Shown: positions 1 through 6,476, numbered from the stretch's first letter. The stretch is 6,477 nucleotides of DNA from Ramlibacter sp. (GCA_021156245.1 JAJNBO010000153.1:1-6477), one strand, 5' to 3'. Numbers and translations are program-made. Notes: generated by a model not told the origin, from the letters alone.

Positions 1-29
1 GCAGGGGTCGCGGTGGGGTCTGACATGGG

Positions 30-893
30 ATGGGCAGGAACTTGCCGCATTATTCGCACATGTGTGAACTCTGTGCTGCCAGGTCGTCGCCCTGGTTCGA
101 TCGCCGTGCCTTCCTGGCCGCAGGCGCGGCGCTCGCCGCATTTCCCGCGTTCTCCCAGGTGAACGTGGGCGAGGCTTCGCGCCTTCGCACGCTGGTGCCG
201 GCGGAGAAGCTGGAACAGATGGCGACCGCGCAGTACGCGCAACTGATCGAACAGGCTCGCGCCAAGCAGGCACTGGTTCCGGAGAGCCACCCGCAGGCGC
301 AACGGCTGCGCGCGATCTCGTCGCGCCTCATCGCCGACGCGCCGCGCTGGAACGACCGCGCCCGCCAGTGGAAGTGGGAGTTCAGCCTCATCAACACGGC
401 GTCGATCAACGCCTTCTGCATGCCCGGCGGGAAGATCGCCGTCTTCACCGGTCTGATCGAAAAGCTGAAGCTCACCGACGACGAAGTGGCGATGGTGCTC
501 GGGCACGAAATGGCGCACGCCTTGCGCGAACATGCGCGCGAGCGCATCGCCAAGAGCCAGGGCACGGGCGCGCTGTTGTCCCTGGGCGCGTCGCTCTTCG
601 GGCTCGGCGACCTGGGCCACATGGCGGCAAGCGTCGGGACGCAACTGCTGACCTTGAAGTTCGGCCGCAACGACGAGATCGAGGCCGACCTGGTGGGGCT
701 GGAAATGGGCGCCCGCACCGGCTTCGATCCGAAAGCTGCGGTGACGCTGTGGCAGAAGATGGCCAAGGCGTCCGGCGGCAAGGGCCCCGCCTTCCTCTCC
801 ACGCACCCGAGCGGCACGGACCGCATCAAGCGACTGCGGGAAAACATTCCCCGCGTGGAGGGCCTCTACCGGGAGGCCGTCGCGCGGCGCTGA
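30..893 (+). CDS. M48-family zinc metallopeptidase with twin-arginine leader
   Basis: Predicted exported zinc endopeptidase of the M48 family (the group containing BepA, LoiP and YcaL), which typically acts in envelope protein quality control. Residue numbers use the ATG at 30. The zinc motif HEMAH is at 159-163 (H159, H163 ligands, E160 catalytic). The third ligand is probably E216 in EIEAD (216-220). Other family signatures are NAFCMPGGKIAVFTGLI near 127-143 and THPSGTDRI near 258-266. An N-terminal leader has the twin-arginine motif DRRAFL (24-29), then an alanine-rich hydrophobic stretch to about 42, so Tat export to the periplasm is likely. No further clear membrane helix is seen. The start is uncertain: an in-frame stop at 21-23 limits the N-terminus, and the ATG at 60 would give a more usual leader beginning MCELC. 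Neither start has a good ribosome binding site. It converges on the kinase gene to its right. The family call is secure; the substrate is unknown. Confidence 0.93.
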   Translation: MGRNLPHYSHMCELCAARSSPWFDRRAFLAAGAALAAFPAFSQVNVGEASRLRTLVPAEKLEQMATAQYAQLIEQARAKQALVPESHPQAQRLRAISSRLIADAPRWNDRARQWKWEFSLINTASINAFCMPGGKIAVFTGLIEKLKLTDDEVAMVLGHEMAHALREHARERIAKSQGTGALLSLGASLFGLGDLGHMAASVGTQLLTLKFGRNDEIEADLVGLEMGARTGFDPKAAVTLWQKMAKASGGKGPAFLSTHPSGTDRIKRLRENIPRVEGLYREAVARR

Positions 894-909
894 GAAGGGC
901 CGCGCGACG
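878..909. terminator. GC-rich 11-bp inverted repeat at convergent gene ends, candidate bidirectional terminator
   Basis: Positions 878-888 (CGTCGCGCGGC) and 899-909 (GCCGCGCGACG) are perfect reverse complements separated by a 10-nt loop. The left arm lies in the last codons of the protease gene, and the loop contains its stop codon. The right arm falls in the 28-nt gap before the stop of the convergent kinase gene at 924-922. The position suits a shared terminator. Neither strand shows the T-run of a classic intrinsic terminator, so it may instead act as an RNA 3'-end stabiliser or aid Rho-dependent termination. Confidence 0.45.
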
Positions 910-921
910 CGGCGCGGATGG

Positions 922-2796
922 TCAGGGGTGCTTTGCCCGCAAGCCGCGCAAGATGGTCTCCAGTGCCTGCAGATCAACCGGCTTGGTGAGGTGGTGGTGG
1001 AAGCCCGCCGCAGCGGCCTTCCTGCGGTCGTCCTCCGCACCCCACCCCGTGAGGGCGACCAGCGTCATGCGCGAATGGCGGGCTTCGGCACGCAGCGCCT
1101 CGGCGACCTCGTAGCCGCTGATCCCCGGCAATCCGATGTCCAGGAGGACGACGTCGGGGGCCATCTCGCGCGCCGCCGCGAGGCCGGCATGTCCGTCATG
1201 CACGGTGCGCACCTGCATGCCGATCATCTCGAGAAAGGTGGCCAAGGTCTCTGCCGCGTCCACGTTGTCGTCCACCACCAGGACTCGCGCGCGCGCGAGT
1301 GGCACGTCCGGCCCTGCTTTCGCCGCGGCTGCATCCGGCCTGGGAAGTGCCAGAAGGCAGGGCAGTCTCACGACGAATGTGCTGCCCAAGGCGGGGCCCC
1401 TGCTGCGGGCCAGGACGGTGCCGCCGTGCATTTCCACGAGGCTGCGCACCAGGAACAATCCGATGCCGAGGCCGCCGGCGCTTTGCCGGGAGTCGCTCTG
1501 CACCTGGGTGAACAGGCTGAACACCTGCTCCAGCATGTCGTCCGGGATCCCGATGCCGTTGTCCTCGACTTCGACGAGGGCCTCCCGTCCTTCGCGCCGC
1601 AGTCTCAGGCCGATCTGCCCGCCAGCAGGTGTGTACCTGGCGGCGTTGTTCAGGAGATTGCCGAACGCCTGAGCAAGCCGGGTCGCGTCGCCCTCCACCT
1701 CGACGTCGTCGCTGCCCAGGTCCACGGACAGCGCATGGCCGGCGGCGTCCATCGAAGGGCGTGACAGCTCCAGCGCCGTCTGGAGCGCCGCCCGCAGGGA
1801 CATGCGATCCATGTCGATGCGGATCTTGCCGCTGTTGATGCGGGATATGTCGAGCAGGTCGTCGATCAGCCGTACCATGTGCGTCAGCTGACGATCCATC
1901 GTCTCCAGTGTCCGCTGGGCAATCGGTTCGGCGACGTGGGGCCTCCTGAGGATCTGCACGCCGGTCCGAAGGGGAGCAAGCGGATTGCGCAGTTCGTGGG
2001 CGAGTGTTGCCAGGAAGGCATCTTTCGCCCTATTGGACTGCTGCAGGAGGCTCTCCGTGTCCTTCAGGGCTTCGTTCGCCGTCTGCAGAACCCGTGCGCG
2101 CGCACCGAGTTCGTCCAGCATCGCGTTGAATGCGTCGACCAGCCGTCCGACTTCGTCGTTGCTTCGCCGCGTTGCCCGCACGTCGAACGTTCCTCGTTCG
2201 AGCACGTGTTGCGCGGCTGCGCTGACCTCCAGGATCGGGTCGGTCAAGGATCTTTGCAGGCGGTGGGCCAGCAGGAGCGCGCCGAACAGGCTGCCCAGCG
2301 TGGCCGCGGCCAGCCAGCCGATGTACTCCGCGGCTTCGGCAGGCAGCCCATGGCGGCTCTGGATGTAGACGGTGCCGATCGGCTCCCCGTTGGACATCAC
2401 TCGACGGGCGACGCTGGCGTGGCTGAAATCGAAGCGAACGCCGGTATCGGGTGCGCGAGCCGGTACCGCCGCTTCGGTTTGCCCCGCCGCGCGAAATTGT
2501 GCGAAGAGCTGGCCTGCGCTGTCGTAGAGGGCGGCGGCGACCACGCTGGGTTGGGCGGTGAGGACCCTCAGGTTCTGGGCTCCGGTGCGCGGATCGCCAA
2601 AGGCCAGCGCGGCCTCGCTGGCAAGCCCCATCACATCGGCCTGTGTGACGAGGTCGCGCTGGGCGTTGCGCCACTCGTTGCGCAGCTGCACCGCGAGCAG
2701 CGTCGCTGCCGCAAGGAAGAGCGCCATTCCCACCGTGCAGAACAGGATGAGGTTCAACTTGCGCCGAATGCTGTCCGCGCGCGCGATCCATTTCAT
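922..2796 (-). CDS. Hybrid sensor histidine kinase: CHASE8-like sensor, HAMP, HisKA, HATPase, REC
   Basis: Inner-membrane hybrid sensor kinase of 624 residues. In order: TM helix about 15-37; periplasmic domain about 38-158 resembling the CHASE8 sensor of YfiN-type cyclases (EAALAFGD near 61-68, then VVAAALYDSAGQLFAQF 85-101); TM helix about 159-178; HAMP about 178-232 with DEVGRL (214-219); a coiled-coil linker; HisKA with H267 in HELRNP; HATPase with N-box N380/N384, G1 DNGIGI (412-417) and G2 GLGIGL (442-447); and a receiver from about 504 with acidic D509/D510, phospho-acceptor D553, T583 and K605. All catalytic residues look intact. The ATG at 2796 was chosen because GAGGGG precedes it by 8 nt and it lies 2 nt after the YfiR stop. 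A longer reading frame up to 3387 would run through the YfiR gene and has no signature. It probably autophosphorylates H267 and passes phosphate to its own D553. The downstream partner is not in the window. Confidence 0.95.
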   Translation of the reverse strand: MKWIARADSIRRKLNLILFCTVGMALFLAAATLLAVQLRNEWRNAQRDLVTQADVMGLASEAALAFGDPRTGAQNLRVLTAQPSVVAAALYDSAGQLFAQFRAAGQTEAAVPARAPDTGVRFDFSHASVARRVMSNGEPIGTVYIQSRHGLPAEAAEYIGWLAAATLGSLFGALLLAHRLQRSLTDPILEVSAAAQHVLERGTFDVRATRRSNDEVGRLVDAFNAMLDELGARARVLQTANEALKDTESLLQQSNRAKDAFLATLAHELRNPLAPLRTGVQILRRPHVAEPIAQRTLETMDRQLTHMVRLIDDLLDISRINSGKIRIDMDRMSLRAALQTALELSRPSMDAAGHALSVDLGSDDVEVEGDATRLAQAFGNLLNNAARYTPAGGQIGLRLRREGREALVEVEDNGIGIPDDMLEQVFSLFTQVQSDSRQSAGGLGIGLFLVRSLVEMHGGTVLARSRGPALGSTFVVRLPCLLALPRPDAAAAKAGPDVPLARARVLVVDDNVDAAETLATFLEMIGMQVRTVHDGHAGLAAAREMAPDVVLLDIGLPGISGYEVAEALRAEARHSRMTLVALTGWGAEDDRRKAAAAGFHHHLTKPVDLQALETILRGLRAKHP

Positions 2797-2798
2797 CG

Positions 2799-3341
2799 TC
2801 AGCGCCCCTCTACTTGCTGTGCCACGGCCAGCAGCTTGGCGCTGAGGCGGATACCACGCGCGGTGGCCGCCGGGAGCGAGGCGGAGAACCGCACGCGTCC
2901 ATCCTCCTGCACGAACGCCAAAACGGCGCCCGGACGGCTGCCGAGGGGGCTGTCCGTCACGGTGAGGACGGGACCGCGCACGGTGTTGATGATGTCGCGC
3001 GCCCGGGCTTCGCGGGGGCCTCCCGCGAAAAGGATGTGCACGGGCGCAAGCTCCTCGCCTTCCCGCACCCGCTGCACGCTGACGGGGTGGCCCTCCACGG
3101 TGCGGCCCCGGGTGAGCTGCTCCAGCTCCGCGGCCACGTTGTCGTCGCCGAATACCGCGATCACGAAAGCGTCGCCCGGCTTGAGCGCCCCGGGAGGCCA
3201 TTCGACGAAGCTGCCGAACTTGAACAGGAACGCAGCCTTCACCGCGCTTTCCCGCGCGGCGCCCAGGCCTTGTCCGAACGCCTGACCTGCCAGCAGGTAC
3301 CAAGCGCAGCACGCGAGGAACAACTTCGCTGCGACGTTCAT
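2799..3341 (-). CDS. YfiR family periplasmic protein (DUF4154)
   Basis: Small secreted protein of 180 residues in the YfiR/DUF4154 family. In Pseudomonas, YfiR is a periplasmic repressor that binds the sensor domain of the diguanylate cyclase YfiN. A signal peptide covers about 1-23 (basic K6, hydrophobic 7-18, AFG near 21-23). The family signature VKAAFLFKFGSFVEWP is at 34-49. The central part has FVIAVFGDD (59-67), the strand HILFAG (102-107) and LTVTD (126-130). The C-terminal signature RVRFSASLPAATARG then RLSAKLLAVA lies at 149-174. The length is normal for the family. The ATG at 3341 starts the protein 5 nt after the receptor stop. A GTG at 3350-3348 overlapping that stop is an alternative adding three residues. 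No strong Shine-Dalgarno precedes either, which suits translational coupling. The mature protein has no cysteine. Its position directly before a CHASE8-like kinase suggests that kinase is its partner, which is inference. Confidence 0.92.
   Translation of the reverse strand: MNVAAKLFLACCAWYLLAGQAFGQGLGAARESAVKAAFLFKFGSFVEWPPGALKPGDAFVIAVFGDDNVAAELEQLTRGRTVEGHPVSVQRVREGEELAPVHILFAGGPREARARDIINTVRGPVLTVTDSPLGSRPGAVLAFVQEDGRVRFSASLPAATARGIRLSAKLLAVAQQVEGR
2805..2810 (-). promoter_or_regulatory. Shine-Dalgarno of the hybrid kinase gene, inside the yfiR-like 3' end
   Basis: On the minus strand GAGGGG is followed by an 8-nt spacer and the ATG at 2796-2794. The site lies within the last codons of the YfiR-family gene, so ribosomes finishing that gene would stop right beside the kinase start. 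This supports translational coupling and the choice of the 624-residue kinase over a longer reading frame. Confidence 0.75.
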
Positions 3342-3346
3342 CCGGA

Positions 3347-5233
3347 TCACAGGTGCAGGACCATCCGCAGGTAGACGCGCCGGGCAAGGAAAGCCGCGGT
3401 TGCCGCGGATTCGAACTCGTGATGCCGGCGGTCCAGGAGGTTCTGGCCCAACAGCGACAGCTCGACGCGCGGCGTCACCTGCCAGGCCAGCCGGGCGTCC
3501 AGTGCCGTGTACGCGGGAACAAAGGGCGACGGCAGGGCACCCACCCTGCGAAGGTGCAGGTCCAGTTCCGTGCGTCCCGGAAGGTCGAAGCGCGCGCGCA
3601 GTTTCCATTGACGGTCCGGATCGTTCCCGAGGTTCGGGATGCTGCTCGGATCGGCGGGCGGATCTACCACGTGCAGCTTCTTGCGCTGCCCGAGGAACCC
3701 GAGCCCGAGCCGCATCGCGTCGTGCGGCTGCCACTGCGCCCATGCTTCGATGCCTTGCGAGTGCCCGTCGATCCGGTTAGCCACCACCGCGGGAACGCCG
3801 CGGCCTGCGCGCAGGCCGCTGTAGTGCTGACGGAACAAGGTCGCCGAGTAGGTGAAGTTGCTGCCTTGCTGGCCGCGATGCCCGACCTCGAAGACGTTCG
3901 CCACTTCCGACTCGAAGCCGTCGCCACCCGCGATGATGAAAGGTGGAAGGGAGGGAAGGAAGAAGTCCCGGTCGATGCGCGAAGGCGCCCGCACCGCGCG
4001 GGACATGGCAGCCCACGTGTTGGCGCGCGCGCTGTGCTGGTAGGCCGCTCGCAAGCTCGGGAGCCATTCAACGCCTGTATAGCTGTTGTGCTCGGCCTTG
4101 AGGCCCGCGGTGAACTGCCAGCGGGCCTGTTGCCACTGATGCTGGACAAAGACGTTGCCCCAGGACAGCTCCCTTTCCGTCGGGATGAACAGCACCAGCG
4201 GACTGGGGTCGTTGCGATCCCGGCCGACCCGGTAGCCTGCGCCCCAAAGCAGCTGCTGTCCGGTCGGAACGCCGGGCTCATGCGTGAACTGCACGTCGTA
4301 GCTGCTGCCGCGGTTTCTGAGCACCAGCGTCTCGTCGCGTGCCTGCAGGTCGTAGTAGGCCTGGATGCGGTACGGGCTGCCATCGCCGAAGCGGCTTTCC
4401 CAGCGGGCCAGCAGGTTCGCGCCGTGGATGTCCGGGACATCCCGGCTTCCGGGCGTGTGCCCGCCGCGGAACGCATCCCCCTGCACGGTCAGCAACCCCG
4501 GTTCGAACTGCATGTCGGCCCGGAAGCCGACTTGGCGCTTGCTGGACGCGTCAGGCAATTCAGCGTCCGCAAGCGATCGCGTGCTGCCGCGATCGACGTT
4601 GAGCCCATACAGCCGCAGGTGGCCCGCGTCGCCCAGCCGACCGCCCCAGCGCACCGCTTGCTGACCGCCGTCGACGGAACGAGTGACGGAGACCAGCGTC
4701 CCCTGCGTAGCCGCGGCCGAGCGCGTGATCACGTTGATGATGCCGTTCACGGCGTTGGCACCCCACAGCGTGCCGCCGGGGCCGCTGATGACCTCGATGC
4801 GTTCCACGTCTTCGAGCACAACGTCGTGGTAGTCCCAGATCACCCCGGCAAACAGCGTGGAGTAGATGGTGCGGCCGTCGATGAGGACCAGCAGCTTGTT
4901 GGCAATCGGATTGTTGAACCCTCGCGCGCTCACCGCGTAGGTGCCGGAGTTGACCCGCGCGACCTGCAGGTTCGGTGCGAGCCGCAAGGCCTCCGGCAGC
5001 GTGGTCGCTGCCGAGCGACGAATATCCTCGCTGGTGATCACGAAAATGGACGCGGGCGCGTTTCGCAGGCTTTCCGCGCGCCCGCTGACGGACGTGACAG
5101 GCAGCTCGCTGAGCTGCTCCAGGCTGAGGTCGGCCAGTCCGGCTACCAGTCCCTGCGAGCCGGCGGGCAGGTGCAAGCCAAGTGCCAGCAGCAAGCCTCC
5201 AGCGCGCGCAGCAGATATTTTGTGGTTGGACAT
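3347..5233 (-). CDS. TonB-dependent outer-membrane receptor
   Basis: Outer-membrane TonB-dependent receptor of 628 residues, expected to bind and import a ligand using TonB-ExbB-ExbD energy. A signal peptide covers about 1-27. The mature N-terminus leads almost at once into the plug: LPVTSVSGR (44-52, possible TonB-box region), APASIFVITSEDIRR (59-73), LPEALRLAPNLQV (79-91), SARGFNN (102-108), NKLLVLIDGRTIYS (112-125), then VERIEVISGPGGTLWGANAV (143-162) and NGIINVITRS (163-172). The rest has barrel-like alternating strands, with a late conserved segment YTALDARLAW (575-584) and LLGQNLLDRRH (594-604). It has no N-terminal STN signalling domain of the FecA/FpvA type. The last residue is Leu instead of the usual aromatic. 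The ATG at 5233 was chosen over the one at 5251 because GGAGG sits 5 nt before it. Substrate cannot be told from sequence; siderophore, cobalamin or other ligands are all possible. Its stop is 5 nt before the YfiR start. Confidence 0.95.
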   Translation of the reverse strand: MSNHKISAARAGGLLLALGLHLPAGSQGLVAGLADLSLEQLSELPVTSVSGRAESLRNAPASIFVITSEDIRRSAATTLPEALRLAPNLQVARVNSGTYAVSARGFNNPIANKLLVLIDGRTIYSTLFAGVIWDYHDVVLEDVERIEVISGPGGTLWGANAVNGIINVITRSAAATQGTLVSVTRSVDGGQQAVRWGGRLGDAGHLRLYGLNVDRGSTRSLADAELPDASSKRQVGFRADMQFEPGLLTVQGDAFRGGHTPGSRDVPDIHGANLLARWESRFGDGSPYRIQAYYDLQARDETLVLRNRGSSYDVQFTHEPGVPTGQQLLWGAGYRVGRDRNDPSPLVLFIPTERELSWGNVFVQHQWQQARWQFTAGLKAEHNSYTGVEWLPSLRAAYQHSARANTWAAMSRAVRAPSRIDRDFFLPSLPPFIIAGGDGFESEVANVFEVGHRGQQGSNFTYSATLFRQHYSGLRAGRGVPAVVANRIDGHSQGIEAWAQWQPHDAMRLGLGFLGQRKKLHVVDPPADPSSIPNLGNDPDRQWKLRARFDLPGRTELDLHLRRVGALPSPFVPAYTALDARLAWQVTPRVELSLLGQNLLDRRHHEFESAATAAFLARRVYLRMVLHL

Positions 5234-5312
5234 GCAAGCCTCCACCCGCATCTTAGGGTTGAGGCTGAGCCGTGGGGGCGCGCCGCCGAGTTTGTCGGTG
5301 CCGTCCTACAAC
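5234..5312 (-). other. 79-nt spacer between the upstream kinase and the receptor gene
   Basis: This is the only gap long enough within the leftward genes to hold a promoter. On the minus strand there is a TAAGAT (5256-5251) that could pass as a weak -10 element, but no acceptable -35 lies 16-18 nt before it. A short 4-bp hairpin (CCGA/TCGG, 5285-5297) is not convincing as a terminator, and there is no T-run. No Fur-like box or other operator was recognised. Whether the receptor is read through from the kinase or has its own promoter is open. Confidence 0.4.
5239..5243 (-). promoter_or_regulatory. Shine-Dalgarno of the TonB-dependent receptor gene
   Basis: On the minus strand GGAGG is followed by 5 nt and the ATG at 5233-5231. 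This near-ideal site decides the start: the in-frame ATG at 5251 lies upstream of the site and has no comparable one. Confidence 0.85.
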
Positions 5313-6476
5313 TCACGGCGTCAGCCGGAGGCCGGCGCGTCCGCGCACCTCGTTCAGCAGGGACATCAGCGCGTCGAGCTCGACCGGCTTGGTCAGGTGC
5401 GCGTCGAATCCAGCGTCCCGGGTGCGCTTCTTGTCGTCTTCGTTGCCGAATCCCGTCATCGCCACCAGGTAGGCCTGCACCGAAGCGGGGTCCGCGCGCA
5501 GCTGGCGGCGGGTTTCATAACCGTCCATGCCCGGCATCGCCAGGTCCAGCAGGATCATGTGGGGCTTGAAGCGCGCCGCCGCCACCACGCCGCTGCCTCC
5601 GTCATACGCACACTCCACGCGGTGGCCCAGCAGCCGCAGGACGTCGCAGGCACTGTCGGCGGAGTCCTGGTTGTCGTCGATCACCATCACCCGCAGGCCG
5701 CTGCCGCCCTCGTCCTCGTGGTCCTGCCGGTCCTCCGCCGGCGCGGGCTGCCCGGAGCGCGGCAGGCGCACGGTGAATGTGCTGCCCTGGCCGAGCCCGG
5801 CGCTGGCGGCTTCGATCATGCCGCCGTGCATCTCGGTGAGGGAGCGAGCCAGCGTCAGCCCGATCCCCAGGCCGCTCTCCGCCGCGGCGGACGTGCCGCT
5901 TTCGGCCTGCATGAACAGCTGGAAGATGCTTTCCAGGTGCTCCGGCGCGATGCCGCGCCCGTTGTCCTGCACCTGCAGGATCACGAAGCTGCCTTCAAGG
6001 GCCACCCGCAGCGCGATGCGCCCGCCTTCGGGCGTGTACTTGGCGGCGTTCACCAGCAGGTTCTGCAGCACCTGCGACAGGCGCGTGGCGTCCCCGTTCA
6101 CGTAGACCGGCTCGCCGGGCTGGTCCACCTCCAGCACGTGCCGGCGCGCCGCGATCACCGGGCGCGCGGTCTCCACGCTGCGGCCCACCACGTCCGACAG
6201 GCGCAGCAGCTCCTTGCGCAGCCGGATCTTGCCGGTGGTCAGCCGCCCCACGTCCAGCAGGTCGTCGACCAGCCGGGTCACGTGCGTGAGCTGCCGGTCG
6301 ATCACGTCGCGGCAGTTGCGCAGCACCGGGCTGGCCAGCGTCTCGAGCTGCATGATCGTGACCGCGTTGCGGATCGGCGCCAGCGGATTGCGCAGTTCGT
6401 GCGCCAGCATGGCGAGAAATTCGTTCATGCGCCGGCTGGAACTCTCCAGCTCCTGCAGGCGGCGCCGGTCGCTCAT
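5313..6476 (-). CDS. Histidine kinase-receiver hybrid (HisKA, HATPase, REC), probably 5'-partial at window edge
   Basis: Hybrid histidine kinase read from the right edge of the window; 387 residues are visible. HisKA has H26 in HELRNP (26-31). The HATPase shows N-box N139/N143, G1 DNGRGI (171-176), an F-box-like IFQLFMQ (184-190) and G2 GLGIGL (202-207). A charged linker (about 240-258) leads to a receiver with D267/D268, phospho-acceptor D311, T341 and K363. No membrane segment or sensor domain is visible. The first Met is one base from the window end and only 25 residues before the phospho-accepting His, inside what looks like a coiled-coil helix (LQELESSSRRMNEF), so the real start and a sensor domain probably lie outside. 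The core is very like that of the kinase at 922-2796, including motif wording such as RQLTH, GDATRL and RSL.EMHGG. It lies 79 nt upstream of the receptor gene on the same strand and may head the operon. The family call is secure; the signal and target are unknown. Confidence 0.93.
   Translation of the reverse strand: MSDRRRLQELESSSRRMNEFLAMLAHELRNPLAPIRNAVTIMQLETLASPVLRNCRDVIDRQLTHVTRLVDDLLDVGRLTTGKIRLRKELLRLSDVVGRSVETARPVIAARRHVLEVDQPGEPVYVNGDATRLSQVLQNLLVNAAKYTPEGGRIALRVALEGSFVILQVQDNGRGIAPEHLESIFQLFMQAESGTSAAAESGLGIGLTLARSLTEMHGGMIEAASAGLGQGSTFTVRLPRSGQPAPAEDRQDHEDEGGSGLRVMVIDDNQDSADSACDVLRLLGHRVECAYDGGSGVVAAARFKPHMILLDLAMPGMDGYETRRQLRADPASVQAYLVAMTGFGNEDDKKRTRDAGFDAHLTKPVELDALMSLLNEVRGRAGLRLTP

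Noticed and set aside
50..847. 265-codon open frame on the minus strand
   Set aside because: It is antisense to the M48 protease, which has intact HExxH and ExxAD motifs. The antisense product is rich in Ser/Arg/Ala with no known motif.
1879..3285. 468-codon open frame on the plus strand
   Set aside because: It is antisense to the kinase and YfiR genes, shows no recognisable domain, and is expected by chance at this GC content.
2797..3387. N-terminal extension of the hybrid kinase by 197 residues
   Set aside because: It overlaps the whole YfiR-family gene in another frame, has low-complexity Arg/Gly/Pro-rich sequence with no domain, and a better start with a ribosome binding site exists at 2796.
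3342..3743. N-terminal extension of the YfiR protein by 134 residues
   Set aside because: It overlaps the receptor's C-terminal barrel in another frame and would bury the clear signal peptide at MNVAAKLFL inside the protein.
5251..5256. Possible -10 element TAAGAT before the receptor gene
   Set aside because: Only four of six bases match the consensus and no -35 element is found at the right spacing, so it is not called as a promoter.
5285..5297. Small hairpin after the second kinase as a terminator
   Set aside because: The stem is only 4 bp and no T-run follows, so it would not be expected to stop transcription before the receptor gene.
3353..5569. 738-codon open frame on the plus strand
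   Set aside because: It is antisense to the receptor and part of the second kinase. Its composition is that of a GC-rich shadow frame and no protein family is recognisable, whereas the opposite strand has full receptor signatures.
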